In this document: piece after piece, positions 51,129-61,906 of the stretch | Layout of the letters: each line of letters begins with the position of its first letter | How positions within the stretch are numbered: the first letter of the stretch is position 1 | Source of the DNA: Ga0077555 sp033764055 | Lineage (GTDB): Bacteria; Pseudomonadota; Alphaproteobacteria; Rhizobiales; Hyphomicrobiaceae | Assembly: GCA_033764055.1 (NCBI GenBank) | Contig: JANRJI010000111.1 | Coordinates: forward strand, 1-64,000 | Direction of reading: 5' to 3' | DNA: 64,000 nucleotides | Translations under genes and position numbers: made by a program | The notes under the pieces: model-generated | The model's input: the letters and a program-made list of their open reading frames with translations, nothing else | Databases searched by the model: none | What the model was told of the DNA's origin: nothing

Positions 51129-51205
51129 GGTCGTCGTGCCGGGGCATCGCTTTCTCGCGCCCTGGGTGTCTTATCAGTCGCTCGCGTCGAGTTGAGGCTC
51201 GTGTC

Positions 51206-51865
51206 ATGTGGCAAGTCGTAAAGTCTGTCGTGTCGCTATCGGCTCTCGGCGTCGCTGCGCTGGCACCGAGCATCAGCGTGGCCGCGGAGCAGGTTGCACT
51301 TGCCGCTCCGATGTCCGCGCCATCGCCCTACATGCGCGTGCACCGGGCGACGCTCCCGCCTTACGGTTACCTACGCTTCTGCGCCGGCTTCCCCAGCGAG
51401 TGCGTTCCCGCTCCTCTCAAGGATGCCCGCATCGAGGCGACGCCCTCCCGCCTCGCCGAGCTCGATCTGGTCAACCGTCACGTCAACCGCACGGTCGAGC
51501 CGGCGACCGATCAGGAAATCTATGGCGAGATGGAGCGCTGGACGCTGCCGGGCAAGCGGGGCGACTGCGAGGACTATGCGCTCCTCAAGCGCCACCTGCT
51601 GATGAAGCGCGGCTGGCCCGCATCCGCCCTGTTGATGACGGTCGTGCGCGACGAGAAGGGCGAGGGCCATGCGGTCCTCACCGCCCGCACCTCGAAAGGC
51701 GACTACATCCTCGACAACAAGGCCGACGACATGCGCCGCTGGCACGAGACGCCCTATGCGTTCGTCATGCGCCAGTCCTACATCAATCCCAATGTCTGGC
51801 TTTCGCTCGAGCTCGGCGATCCGCGGCCAGCCGTTCCGGTTGCAGGCACGCGCGACGGCCAGTGA
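51206..51865 (+). CDS. Transglutaminase-like cysteine protease (BTLCP family)
   Basis: A 219-residue exported protein with a signal peptide ending near SVAAEQ. The catalytic triad is Cys in KRGDCEDYALLKRHLL, His in GEGHAVLTARTSKG and Asp in DYILDNKADD. BTLCP proteins include LapG, the c-di-GMP-controlled periplasmic protease that releases surface adhesins. The upstream double-PilZ gene fits that link, but no LapD-like receptor or large adhesin is in the window. A role in adhesion control is inference. Confidence 0.9.
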   Translation: MWQVVKSVVSLSALGVAALAPSISVAAEQVALAAPMSAPSPYMRVHRATLPPYGYLRFCAGFPSECVPAPLKDARIEATPSRLAELDLVNRHVNRTVEPATDQEIYGEMERWTLPGKRGDCEDYALLKRHLLMKRGWPASALLMTVVRDEKGEGHAVLTARTSKGDYILDNKADDMRRWHETPYAFVMRQSYINPNVWLSLELGDPRPAVPVAGTRDGQ

Positions 51866-51923
51866 GCCGCAACGAGCGAGAGCCGACGCCCCCGTCGCCC
51901 CCGTCGCTCCGGGCTTTGAGCGC

Positions 51924-53012
51924 TCAGTATCCTTCCTTGAGCAGCGGGAAGGCCGGGAATGGTCCCGGCCGAAGGATCGGCGTTGCCTTGGCAATGTAGG
52001 TCCGGTCGAGCTGCGCGAAGCCCGTCACGCCGAGCAGGCCGAGCACGCTCGTCATCTCGGTCTCGAGCAGCTCGAGCATCCGCACCACGCCCGCCTCGCC
52101 GCCAGCCGCCAAGGCAAGGCCCTGCAGCCTCCCGAGTCCGACTGCATCCGCCCCGAGCGCCATGGCCTTCACGATGTCCGTACCGCGCATGAAGCCGCCA
52201 TCGACGACCACCCTGGCGCTGCCCTTCACCGCGTCGACCACCTCGGGCAGCACCTCGATGCCGCCGAGACCGTGGTCGAGCTGCCGACCGCCGTGGTTCG
52301 AGACGTAGACCACCTCGATGCCGTGATCGACGGCGATCCGTGCATCCTCAGCCGTGGCAATGCCTTTCAGGATCAGCGGGACCTTGAACTTCCGCCGGAT
52401 GCGCTTGATGTCTGCCCACGAGAATGCGGCCTGGAACGGGTCGCCGTGTCCGCTGCCGCCCGAGGCGCGGCGCGCCGTCGGCTTGTAGCGCTTGGCGAGG
52501 TCACGCTCGCGGCGCCCGTAGTAGTCGAGATCAACGGTGAGCGCGACGCCGGCATAGCCGCAGTCGACCGCTGTCTCGATGCGTGAATCCACCCACGCCT
52601 GGTCGCCGCGGACGTAGAGCTGGAACAGCTTCGGATAGCTCGGGATCGCCTTTGCGACGTCCTCAAGGCCGGGCTTCGCGACCGAGCTCAGCATATGCAG
52701 GATGCCGAATTTTTCCGCCGCGCGGCTGGGGCCGAGCACGCCGTCCTTGTGCAGATCCTGCAATGAGCCGATCGGCGCGAGGATGACGGGCAGGCGCATA
52801 GGATGCCCGAGGAAGCTGGTCCTGAGCGAGACGTTGGAGACGTCGCGCAGCACCCGCGGCCGGAAAGCGAGGCTGTCGAGCCCGAGGCGGTTGCGGTCGA
52901 ACGTCGTCTCCGTCTCCCCTGCCCCCATGAGGTAGTCCCAGGTCTCCTTCGAGAGCGTCGCCTTCGCCGGTGCGACGAGCTCGTGCAGGACCTCGTAGTC
53001 TTTGCTTTCCAT
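51924..53012 (-). CDS. FMN-dependent alpha-hydroxy-acid dehydrogenase/oxidase
   Basis: A 362-residue TIM-barrel flavoenzyme oxidising 2-hydroxy acids such as lactate, glycolate or mandelate. LAFRPRVLRDVSNVSLRTSF, the FMN-phosphate loop, KLFQLYVRGDQAWVD, and the catalytic-His motif VVYVSNHGGRQLDHG with VVDGGFMRGTDIVKAMALGA are visible. GAGGAAG precedes the ATG. Downstream partner is the SMP-30 gene side; all four genes to 57.1 kb are on this strand. Whether electrons go to O2 or the membrane is not evident. Confidence 0.92.
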   Translation of the reverse strand: MESKDYEVLHELVAPAKATLSKETWDYLMGAGETETTFDRNRLGLDSLAFRPRVLRDVSNVSLRTSFLGHPMRLPVILAPIGSLQDLHKDGVLGPSRAAEKFGILHMLSSVAKPGLEDVAKAIPSYPKLFQLYVRGDQAWVDSRIETAVDCGYAGVALTVDLDYYGRRERDLAKRYKPTARRASGGSGHGDPFQAAFSWADIKRIRRKFKVPLILKGIATAEDARIAVDHGIEVVYVSNHGGRQLDHGLGGIEVLPEVVDAVKGSARVVVDGGFMRGTDIVKAMALGADAVGLGRLQGLALAAGGEAGVVRMLELLETEMTSVLGLLGVTGFAQLDRTYIAKATPILRPGPFPAFPLLKEGY

Positions 53013-53113
53013 GGAGCTTCCTCGGTTGTCCGGAGCGTTGATCGGCCGGCGCGCTCGATAGCCCCCGGGGTCGAGCGTGGCAAGGGAAATGGCGGGCCAG
53101 CCCGCGCCAAACG

Positions 53114-54016
53114 TCAGACCTGCAGCCGATACCAGGGATGCGGATTGCCAGGCACCTTGAGGCGCAAGGTGTAGATGGACGTGTGCGCACAGCAGATCAT
53201 CGTGCGCATGTCCGGCCCGCCGAACGCCATGTTGACCGCCTGCTCGGGCCACTTGATGACGCCGACGCGTCGGCCGTCGGGATCGAACACCCAGATGCCG
53301 CCCGGCCCCGTGCAGTAGACGCGTCCGATCGCATCGACCTTGAGGCCATCCGGGATGCCGGGCCCGAGGTTCTCGTTCATGTCGGCAAAGATGCTGCGTC
53401 CCGTCATCCGCCCGCTCGCATCGAGCCGGATAGCGTGGATGTACTTCGACGAGCGGGTATTCGCCACGTAGAGCGTGCGCTCGTCGGGCGAGAGCGCCAG
53501 CCCGTTCGGGTACTCGCAGAGCGCCAGCATCGACAGGTCGCCATCGGGCGCAAGACGGTAGACGCCCGCGCCGTCCCACAGGTTGTCCTCGCCGTCCCGA
53601 CCCGGCACCTCACGCATGTGATAGGGCACCCGCTTGTCGGGGTCCGTGAACAGGATGCAGCCATTGGAATGGCAGACGGCATCGTTGGGCTTGGCGAATT
53701 TGCGCCCTTTGAAGCTGTCGACCAGCACCTCGACCGAGCCGTCCAGGTTCTGCCGGGTGAGCCTGCGGGCCTCGCCTTCGCAATTGATCAGCCGGCCCTC
53801 GAGATCGAACGTGGTGCCGTTGCCGCCGATCGTCGTGCGCACGAGCTCCGGCGCCTTGCCCTCCCACATGCGGAACAATTGATTGCGCCGGATGTCTACG
53901 AAATACCAGAAGCCGTCCGGATGCCACAGCGGCCCTTCGGTGAAGACGAAGCCGGTCGCGAGCCGCTCGGCCGCGGTCGTCTCGAGCACGTCGGGCAGAT
54001 CGTTTACAGTCGACAT
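53114..54016 (-). CDS. SMP-30/gluconolactonase family protein
   Basis: A 300-residue six-bladed beta-propeller lactonase. TGFVFTEGPLWHPDGFWYFV carries the metal-binding Glu; FAKPNDAVCHSNGCILFTDP has the conserved Asn, and YPNGLALSPDERTLYVANTR the DxxE/SPD motif. Such enzymes open sugar or aldonolactones. AAGGAGAGCC precedes the start at 54016. It lies between HyuB and the hydroxy-acid dehydrogenase, all co-oriented, so a lactone-to-hydroxyacid route is conceivable. Confidence 0.9.
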   Translation of the reverse strand: MSTVNDLPDVLETTAAERLATGFVFTEGPLWHPDGFWYFVDIRRNQLFRMWEGKAPELVRTTIGGNGTTFDLEGRLINCEGEARRLTRQNLDGSVEVLVDSFKGRKFAKPNDAVCHSNGCILFTDPDKRVPYHMREVPGRDGEDNLWDGAGVYRLAPDGDLSMLALCEYPNGLALSPDERTLYVANTRSSKYIHAIRLDASGRMTGRSIFADMNENLGPGIPDGLKVDAIGRVYCTGPGGIWVFDPDGRRVGVIKWPEQAVNMAFGGPDMRTMICCAHTSIYTLRLKVPGNPHPWYRLQV

Positions 54017-54068
54017 CGAGGCTCTCCTTGGGCTGCGGGACACTGGTAGCGTGCGGCATCGGCTCTGC

Positions 54069-55694
54069 TCATGTGCGTCGCGGCGGGCTGTCCTCCTCGA
54101 CGTAGCCCATCGCCCGGTCCCGCTCGCGCGCCGCTGCGCTGCGTCTCGCCGCATCGCCGTAGCCGCCGCCACCGGGTGTCTCGATCACGATCTTGTCGCC
54201 CTGCCTGATGAGTTGCATCCGCCGCGTATCGACATCCGCGCCGTTGATGGCGACGCGACCCAGCGCACCATCCCTGCCGCCGCCGATGCCTGGCGCCGCG
54301 AGCTTGGTGCGCTCCGTGACGAGCAGCGCCTGCATCTCCCGCGCCGACAGGCTCTCGAGCACGATGCGCTGGCCGAGGCCGCCTCGCCGCTCCCCGTCCC
54401 CCCCCGAGCCGGGCTTCAGCGCCTTCTCGTGGAAGAAGAGGCGACCCGATCGCTCCGCCACCTCGACCGGCGTCGATGAGATGTTGGACGGCCATGACAA
54501 GGTCGACACACCGTCACCAGCCGCCCGTCCGCCGAGTCCACCATTGTAGAACAGCACCGTCGCGAACGGCTTTGCGTCCTCGCCGAGCCCAGCCAGCGTG
54601 AGAATCCACAGCGGCGAGCCGGGTGCCGCCATCACCTTCTCTGGAATCGCCTGATGGAGAGCACCGAAAATCAAGGCCGGCACATAATGGCCGGTGGCCG
54701 CGCGCCCGCCGACCGACACCGGGAACTTCGGATTGAGCAGCGAGCCTTCCGGCGCAACCACCTTGATCGGCCTCAGCACGCCCTCGTTGTTCGGCAGGTT
54801 GGGGAGTAGCGCACACTTGAGTGCATAGGCCGTCATGGCGAAAGTGTAGACCCAGACGCAATTGATGGCGCGCGCCTGCTGCGGCGAAGTGCCGGTGAAG
54901 TCGAACGTCGCGTCGTCGCCGTCGATCGTCACTGCGACGCACATTTCGAACGACTCGTCGAGGCCGTCGGTGCGCATGGCATAGCGGTAGGTGCCAGACG
55001 GCACAGTCCGGATTGCCGCGCGCATCGCCGCCTCCGACCGCCGGAAAAGATCGTCGGCGAACGCCGCCAGCGTCTCGAGGCCATAATCGTCCATCGTCGC
55101 CAGCAGCCGTCGCTCGATGACGGCCAGCGCGCTCGCCTGCGCCCACACGTCGCCGAGCGTCTGGTCGGGCGTGCGCACGTTCGTCCTGAGCAGCTTCACC
55201 AGCGTCTCGTCGGTGACGCCCTCGCGAACGAGGTGCATCAGCGGGATGTGAAAGCCTTCCTCGTAGACCTCCCGTGGCTCGATCGAGCGCACGCGCCCGC
55301 CGATGTCCGGTACGTGCGAGGTGGACGCCGCGAAGGCGACGAGCCGGCTGCCTCGGAACACCGGCTTCACCAGCGTGATGTCATTGAGATGGCCGGTCGC
55401 GTCCCAGGGATTGTTGGTGATCAGCACGTCGCCGGGCTTCATCCTGTCCCGCCCCATGCGGTCGAGGAAATGCCGCACGGTGGCTGGAAGGCAGCCGATG
55501 AATGACGGGATCGAGCCCGTGTTCTGGGCCAGCGAGCACCCGTTGGCGTCGGTGATCACGCAGGCGAAATCATTGGCCTCGTTGGATAGCGTCGAGAACG
55601 ACGTGCGCACGATCACCTTTGCCGCCTCGTCGACGGCCGAGATCAGGCGCGTCCAGACGATCTCGAGCGTGACGGGATCGAGCAGCTCAGCCAT
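54069..55694 (-). CDS. Hydantoinase B/oxoprolinase subunit B family protein
   Basis: A 541-residue HyuB-type subunit of ATP-dependent hydantoinase/acetone carboxylase-like enzymes. DPVTLEIVWTRLISAVDEAA opens the family; SNEANDFACVITDANGCSLA, PGDVLITNNPWDATGHLNDI and DFTGTSPQQARAINCVW are hallmarks. The C-terminus has QLIRQGDKIVIETPGGGGYG. The normal partner subunit HyuA is not adjacent on either side. It may pair with a HyuA elsewhere. Co-orientation with the lactonase, dehydrogenase and MFS genes suggests one catabolic unit. Confidence 0.92.
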   Translation of the reverse strand: MAELLDPVTLEIVWTRLISAVDEAAKVIVRTSFSTLSNEANDFACVITDANGCSLAQNTGSIPSFIGCLPATVRHFLDRMGRDRMKPGDVLITNNPWDATGHLNDITLVKPVFRGSRLVAFAASTSHVPDIGGRVRSIEPREVYEEGFHIPLMHLVREGVTDETLVKLLRTNVRTPDQTLGDVWAQASALAVIERRLLATMDDYGLETLAAFADDLFRRSEAAMRAAIRTVPSGTYRYAMRTDGLDESFEMCVAVTIDGDDATFDFTGTSPQQARAINCVWVYTFAMTAYALKCALLPNLPNNEGVLRPIKVVAPEGSLLNPKFPVSVGGRAATGHYVPALIFGALHQAIPEKVMAAPGSPLWILTLAGLGEDAKPFATVLFYNGGLGGRAAGDGVSTLSWPSNISSTPVEVAERSGRLFFHEKALKPGSGGDGERRGGLGQRIVLESLSAREMQALLVTERTKLAAPGIGGGRDGALGRVAINGADVDTRRMQLIRQGDKIVIETPGGGGYGDAARRSAAARERDRAMGYVEEDSPPRRT

Positions 55695-55882
55695 GATGCC
55701 TCTTCCAGGCTCCCCCGTCAGGGTGGGGCAGGTTCCGGGAGGTCCCCTCCCAGCGGGGTGCGGGGCTGACCCGCAATCCGCGGCGAACCCCGACCGGCCC
55801 ACCGCATCGGAGAGTATAGGCCGACGCCGTCACGCTTTGGAATGCGCCTGCGCTTTCGATCCACCTGCGGTTTTGACCGTCG

Positions 55883-57088
55883 TCATCCCTTGCGGCCGCG
55901 GTAGGTCTCAGGCGCCCCGATCGCGAATGCCAGCCCGACCATCACGATCAGCGCCGCAGCCAGCACCAGCGCCGCCGTCGCACCGTAGAGGTCCACGATG
56001 AGGCCGAGCACCAGAGGTCCCAGCACATAGCCGGCATCGGCGATCATCCGGAACACGCTCATGGCGGCGGCGTTCATGCCCGGCGGCGCGGTGTCGGCGG
56101 CATAGGCGGCGGGCGCCGTGCCGCTGGCCGAGATGGCGACGCCCCACGCCAGGCTCGCCACCATGAACCAGGCGTAGGACGGCGCATAGCCGAACAGCAG
56201 CATCGACGTGCCGGTCATCAGGGTCGCTGGCACGATCACGGCCTTGCGGCCGAACCGGTCGGTCAGCCAACCGCTGGGATAGGTCGAGACGAGGCCCGCC
56301 ACGCTGCCGAGCATCAGCGCGAAACCGATCTCCCCGGTCGTCGAGCCGAGGCGGTCGTGCGCCAGGACGGGAATGATCGTAAACATGCCGCCGGTCCGGA
56401 CCACCGCACCGATCAGCACGATCAGGCTGACCAGCAGGAAGCCGATGTGCCCCGTGAACAGGCGAACCTGGTCGACGAAGCCGAGGCGTGACGAAGGCTT
56501 GCCGGATGTGCCGGCCGCGGTGCGATGCAAGTCGCGCGTCTCGGGCACCATGAACCAGGCGACGAGGGTGGCGAGGCCGGCTGCAATGCCGTAGGCCCAG
56601 AACGGAGCGGCGAGGCCGAAGTGCTGGGCGAGCAGGCCACCCGGAAACGGCCCGATGCCGACGGCAAAGATGAACGTTCCCTGATAGATCGACAGCGTCC
56701 GCCCGCGCGTCGCCGGGGTCGTGATGTCGGCGAGGACGACCTGCCCCGTCGTGACGATCAGGCCCGCACCGGCCCCGGCAACGAACCGGGCGACGATGAA
56801 CTCGGGGTAGCTGGTCGCGACGGCGCACCACAGGTTCCCGATGGCGGAGACCAGCCCACCGATGGCGAGCGTTGGCCGCCGCCCCAGCCAGTCCGAGAGG
56901 CGACCGGACGGCACTGCCACGAAGAATCGCGCCAGGCCATAGACCGCAACGGCCATGCCTACCGCCGATGCAGCCACGCCGAACGACTGGGCATAGAGCG
57001 GCAGCGACGGGATCATTGCGCCAAAGCCGAGCTGGTTCACGGCGACCAGCACGCACATCCACAGAAGGACGCGTCGCTCGAGCGGCAT
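55883..57088 (-). CDS. MFS transporter
   Basis: A 401-residue inner-membrane carrier with about 12 helices. The MFS A-motif is GRLSDWLGRRPTLAIGGLVS between helices 2 and 3, repeated as GWLTDRFGRKAVIVPATLM in the second half. ARFVAGAGAGLIVTTGQVVL and MSIYQGTFIF-like (LSIYQGTFIFAVGIGPFPGG) are typical of drug/sugar efflux members. It lies 188 bases upstream of HyuB on the same strand and may import or export the compound used by that cluster. Confidence 0.9.
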   Translation of the reverse strand: MPLERRVLLWMCVLVAVNQLGFGAMIPSLPLYAQSFGVAASAVGMAVAVYGLARFFVAVPSGRLSDWLGRRPTLAIGGLVSAIGNLWCAVATSYPEFIVARFVAGAGAGLIVTTGQVVLADITTPATRGRTLSIYQGTFIFAVGIGPFPGGLLAQHFGLAAPFWAYGIAAGLATLVAWFMVPETRDLHRTAAGTSGKPSSRLGFVDQVRLFTGHIGFLLVSLIVLIGAVVRTGGMFTIIPVLAHDRLGSTTGEIGFALMLGSVAGLVSTYPSGWLTDRFGRKAVIVPATLMTGTSMLLFGYAPSYAWFMVASLAWGVAISASGTAPAAYAADTAPPGMNAAAMSVFRMIADAGYVLGPLVLGLIVDLYGATAALVLAAALIVMVGLAFAIGAPETYRGRKG

Positions 57089-57193
57089 CGGCAGGACGAT
57101 CCTTCGGGGATTGGCAGGAGCCCGAAGGCACCCGAGATCATGGCTGGAACGAGCCGTGTCGGCTGGCCGTCGTCAAGGCGTGCCGTCAGCCAC

Positions 57194-58195
<1,002 letters not shown>

Positions 58196-58376
58196 CTCAC
58201 CCGCCTCCTCGGCCATCTGCCGTCGTGCCTCGTCCCGTATCGTGCCCCGCCCGGGCGCGTTGTGCCAGTGCCGAGCACCTCGTTCGCGGTCAAGTTGCCG
58301 ATTTTCCACGGCAACCTGAAGACAGTCGCCCGCTTGCCCCACGGATCGCTCGATCCACTGGGGGGCCGTCGCGCCC

Positions 58377-59675
58377 TCACATCTCCTCGATGCGGATCAT
58401 CTGTGGCTTCTCAGCGACGACACCATCGGCCTCGATCGCCTTGAGCGCCTCGCGAATCGCCTCCTCGGTGGTCTCGTGCGTGATGATGACGACGTTGGCC
58501 TGCGCGCCGGGAGCCGAGCGCGGGCCCTTCTGCACGATGCTCTCGAGCGACACCTCTCGGTCGGCCATGCGGCGGGTGATCGCCGCCATCACCCCCGGAC
58601 GATCGAACGCGGTGAGGCGCAGGTAATAGCTGCCGTGATGCTGACCGAGTCGGGCTCGCCGGTAGGGCTTCAGCCGCGAGGACGGCGCACCGAACGGGGG
58701 CAGCACGAAGCCCGCCGCAATGTCGACGATATCGCTCGCCACGGCCGATGCGGTCGCCTTGGCTCCGGCACCGGGCCCCACCAGCAGCAGGCTTCCCGCG
58801 AAATCGGCATCCAGTGCAACCGCATTGGTGACCCCGGATACGCCGGCGATGGCCGCGCTCTTCGGGATCATTGTCGGGTGCACCCGCTGCTCGATGCCGC
58901 TGTCGGTCATCAGAGCCACACCCAAAAGCTTAATGCGGTAGCCGAGCTCGTCGGCGGCCTCGATGTCGGCCGCAGTGATGCTCTCGATGCCCTCGATATG
59001 GATCTGGTCGAACGCCGGCCTAGTGTTGAACACGAGCGAGGTGAGCAGGGCGAGCTTGTGCGCCGCATCGAAGCCGCCGATGTCGAACGTCGGATCGGCC
59101 TCGGCATAGCCTTTGGCTTGAGCATCCGCGAGGACGTCGGCAAAGGCTGCTTTCTCCTCGGTCATGCGCGACAGGATGTAATTGCAGGTGCCGTTGAGAA
59201 TGCCGTAAACGCGCCGCACCTGGTTGCCGACGAGCGCCTCTCGGACTGTCTTGATGACTGGGATACCCCCCGCGACAGCCGCCTCGAAATTGAGCGCCAC
59301 AGCCTTGCGCTCGGCGATCTGGGCCAGCTCGAAGCCGTGCTTGGCGAGCAGTGCCTTGTTGGCAGTGACGACGTGCTTGCCGGCCTCGAGCGCCGCCTGC
59401 ACCGCACGCCGTGCCACCCCTTCGTCGCCGCCGATCAGCTCGACGAAGCAATCGATGTCGGCCGCCTTCGCCAGCTCGACCGGGTCGTCGAACCAGCGGA
59501 CGCCGGAGAGGCCGACACCGCGATCCTTGCCGCGGGTGCGCGCCGACACGGCCACCACCTTGATCGATCGGCCGAGTTGGTCGGCCAGGCGCTGGGAATG
59601 CACCTCGAGCAGATGCAGGACGCCGGCTCCGACGGTGCCGAGGCCGGCGATGCCAAGTCTCAGAGGCTGTTGCAT
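58377..59675 (-). CDS. hom: Homoserine dehydrogenase
   Basis: Reduces aspartate semialdehyde to homoserine on the way to threonine and methionine. The 432-residue protein has the Rossmann start LRLGIAGLGTVGAGVLHLLE, VELIGGDEGVARRAVQAALE, VVTANKALLAKHGFELAQIA, and the catalytic NYILSRMTEEKAAFADVLAD region with DPTFDIGGFDAAHKLALLT. The C-terminal ACT domain begins near SYYLRLTAFDRPGVMAAIT and probably mediates threonine feedback. The aminotransferase gene is 92 bases upstream. Confidence 0.96.
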   Translation of the reverse strand: MQQPLRLGIAGLGTVGAGVLHLLEVHSQRLADQLGRSIKVVAVSARTRGKDRGVGLSGVRWFDDPVELAKAADIDCFVELIGGDEGVARRAVQAALEAGKHVVTANKALLAKHGFELAQIAERKAVALNFEAAVAGGIPVIKTVREALVGNQVRRVYGILNGTCNYILSRMTEEKAAFADVLADAQAKGYAEADPTFDIGGFDAAHKLALLTSLVFNTRPAFDQIHIEGIESITAADIEAADELGYRIKLLGVALMTDSGIEQRVHPTMIPKSAAIAGVSGVTNAVALDADFAGSLLLVGPGAGAKATASAVASDIVDIAAGFVLPPFGAPSSRLKPYRRARLGQHHGSYYLRLTAFDRPGVMAAITRRMADREVSLESIVQKGPRSAPGAQANVVIITHETTEEAIREALKAIEADGVVAEKPQMIRIEEM

Positions 59676-59767
59676 GATGTTGCCAAACTGACTGATCGCG
59701 TTAGTCGTCCGGGCCCGCACGGGCTCGTGCGCCCGGTGGGCGCCGTCGGCCTCTGTCCGCCGGGACC

Positions 59768-60997
59768 CTAGCGGGACCCAGCGTGCGTCAAAGGGATGAC
59801 GTTGTGCATGCTGTCGGCGCCCTGGGCCAGGAACTTCTTGATCGAGCGGGCCGCCTGGCGAATGCGCTGCTCGTTCTCGACGAGCGCGATCCGCACATAG
59901 CCTTCGCCGTGCTCGCCGAAGCCGATGCCCGGCGCCACGGCCACGCTCGCCTTCTCGATGAGCAGCTTCGAGAACTCGAGCGCACCGATCTCCCTGAAGG
60001 GCTCAGGCACCGGCACCCACGCGAACATCGAGGCCGACGGCGGTGGGAAGCCCCATCCCGCGTTGCCGAAGCTCTCGACGAGCACGTCCCGACGCCGCTT
60101 GTAGGTTGCGCGCATCTCCCGGATGCAGTCCTCCGGGCCGTTGAGGGCCGCGGCCGCCGCCACCTGGATCGGCGTATAGGCGCCGTAGTCGAGATAGCTC
60201 TTCACCCGGGCCAATGCCGCGAGCAGCCGCTCGTTGCCGACGGCAAAGCCCATCCGCCAGCCGGCCATGGAGAACGTCTTCGACATCGACGTGAACTCGA
60301 CCGTCACATCCATCGCGCCCGGCACCTGCAGAACGGACGGGGGCGGATCGCGGTCTTCGAAATAGACCTCGGCATAGGCGAGGTCCGAGAGAATGATGAT
60401 GTCATGCTTCTTCGCGAACTGCACGAGATCCCGGTAGAAGTCGAGCGACGCCGTATAGGCCGTCGGGTTGGCCGGGTAGCACACCACCACGGCGATCGGC
60501 TTCGGGATCGAGTGGATCAGCGCCCGCTCCAGCGCCGGGAAGAACGCGGGCGTCGGCTCGGCCGGGACCGAGCGGATGACGCCGCCCGCCATCAGGAAGC
60601 CGAAGGCGTGGATCGGATAGCTCGGGTTCGGGACCAGCACCACGTCGCCCGGGGCCGTGATGGCCTGCGCCATGTTGGCGAAGCCCTCCTTCGAGCCCAG
60701 CGTCGCGACCACCTGAGTCTCCGGCTTGAGCTTCACCCCGAAACGGCGGCCGTAGTATCCGGCCTGGGCCCGGAGAAGCCCCGGAATGCCCTTCGACGCG
60801 GAATAGCGGTCCGTCCTCGGCTTGCCGACGGTCTCCGTCATCTTGTCTAGGATGTGTTGCGGCACCGCCAGGTCTGGATTGCCCATGCCGAGATCGATGA
60901 TATCGGCGCCACGAGCTCGCGCCTCCGCCTTGAGCCGGTTCACCTCGGCGAAGACGTAGGGCGGCAGTCGCTTGATGCGATGGAATTGATCGATCAC
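59768..60997 (-). CDS. PLP-dependent class I aminotransferase (AlaC/DapL-like)
   Basis: A 409-residue aspartate-aminotransferase-fold enzyme. IIDLGMGNPDLAVPQHIL, SASKGIPGLLRAQAGYYGRR and LVPNPSYPIHAFGFLMAGG are conserved; the PLP lysine is in FTSMSKTFSMAGWRMGFAVG. Annotations in relatives vary between alanine transaminase (AlaC) and LL-diaminopimelate aminotransferase. Linkage to hom fits amino-acid synthesis from aspartate or pyruvate. The GTG at 60997 is the likely start; the upstream in-frame ATG adds poorly conserved residues. Confidence 0.9.
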   Translation of the reverse strand: MIDQFHRIKRLPPYVFAEVNRLKAEARARGADIIDLGMGNPDLAVPQHILDKMTETVGKPRTDRYSASKGIPGLLRAQAGYYGRRFGVKLKPETQVVATLGSKEGFANMAQAITAPGDVVLVPNPSYPIHAFGFLMAGGVIRSVPAEPTPAFFPALERALIHSIPKPIAVVVCYPANPTAYTASLDFYRDLVQFAKKHDIIILSDLAYAEVYFEDRDPPPSVLQVPGAMDVTVEFTSMSKTFSMAGWRMGFAVGNERLLAALARVKSYLDYGAYTPIQVAAAAALNGPEDCIREMRATYKRRRDVLVESFGNAGWGFPPPSASMFAWVPVPEPFREIGALEFSKLLIEKASVAVAPGIGFGEHGEGYVRIALVENEQRIRQAARSIKKFLAQGADSMHNVIPLTHAGSR

Positions 60998-61161
60998 GGG
61001 GCGTCTCGTCGAATGACCTGGCGCATGAATCGGCCAGCTTGGGTCTTTACGCCCGCACGTGGCCGGCGTCAAAGCCCGTACTGCACTCGCGGGATCCTAG
61101 GCACCAGCAAAGCCACCGCGTGCGCCCCGCGGATCGAGACCTCGACCACACGCGCTACCCC

Positions 61162-61731
61162 TCAAGGACTGGCGAACAACTCCGCCACCGTCACCTCGAG
61201 CCCGGGTGGATCCAATTGCAATTCGCCCTCCGCCAGAATGCGCGTGAGGATCGTGGCGTCGGCTTGCCGTGAATGATGGATCACCGGCGGCCCGTCGGGA
61301 TTGACGATCAGGTAGTGGCGCACGCTCGGCAGCGAGAAATAGCCGATCAGCTTGATCGACGCATCGATGCGCCGGGTCGACGGCGACGACACCTCGACCA
61401 CGATCACCGGATTTGGCACCTCGATGGCGTCCGGCGGCAACTCCTGACCGCAATAGACGAGCGCATCCGGCTCATGGGCTCGATCTTTCGCGGTGCGCAC
61501 CGTTGCGCCGTCCGGTTGCATGTGACAAGAAAGCCCTGCCTTCCGGATGGCCGATGCCAGCGCGGTCTGCACGGCGAACTTGACTTTCCCATGTCCGGTT
61601 CGCTCTGGTGCCATAAGATAAGGCACCCCGCCGTAGAGCTCCCAGCGCCCGTCTTGCGCCTCCGCCCAGACTAGAAACTCGTCGACGGTCATCGGCCCGG
61701 GTGGATGGATTGTCTGCGACGTATCGGACAT
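61162..61731 (-). CDS. Uma2-family protein (DUF820, PD-(D/E)xK nuclease fold)
   Basis: A 189-residue protein. MTVDEFLVWAEAQDGRWELY starts the family; the nuclease-like core has HEPDALVYCGQEL, VIVVEVSSPSTRRID and IKLIGYFSLPSVRHYLIV, which supply the D, ExS and K positions. Uma2 proteins are abundant, often lineage-specific, and of uncertain role; some are proposed mobile or DNA-processing proteins. It is divergent from phaC, separated by 232 bases, and looks inserted into an otherwise conserved neighbourhood. Confidence 0.85.
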   Translation of the reverse strand: MSDTSQTIHPPGPMTVDEFLVWAEAQDGRWELYGGVPYLMAPERTGHGKVKFAVQTALASAIRKAGLSCHMQPDGATVRTAKDRAHEPDALVYCGQELPPDAIEVPNPVIVVEVSSPSTRRIDASIKLIGYFSLPSVRHYLIVNPDGPPVIHHSRQADATILTRILAEGELQLDPPGLEVTVAELFASP

Positions 61732-61906
61732 GTGGTCTACATAGCAGAATGGCGCAGCCGCTGCCATCCGGCACGGCCACTGAGGGGCGCCGAGCACAGG
61801 GCCTGTTGCCATGCAGCGTGAACGGCGCTGGCCACGCGGCTCCTCGGGAGTGTAGCCGTAGAGCCGGGGCGGATACGATTCGCGATCCGCGGGCTGCGAC
61901 AGAATA

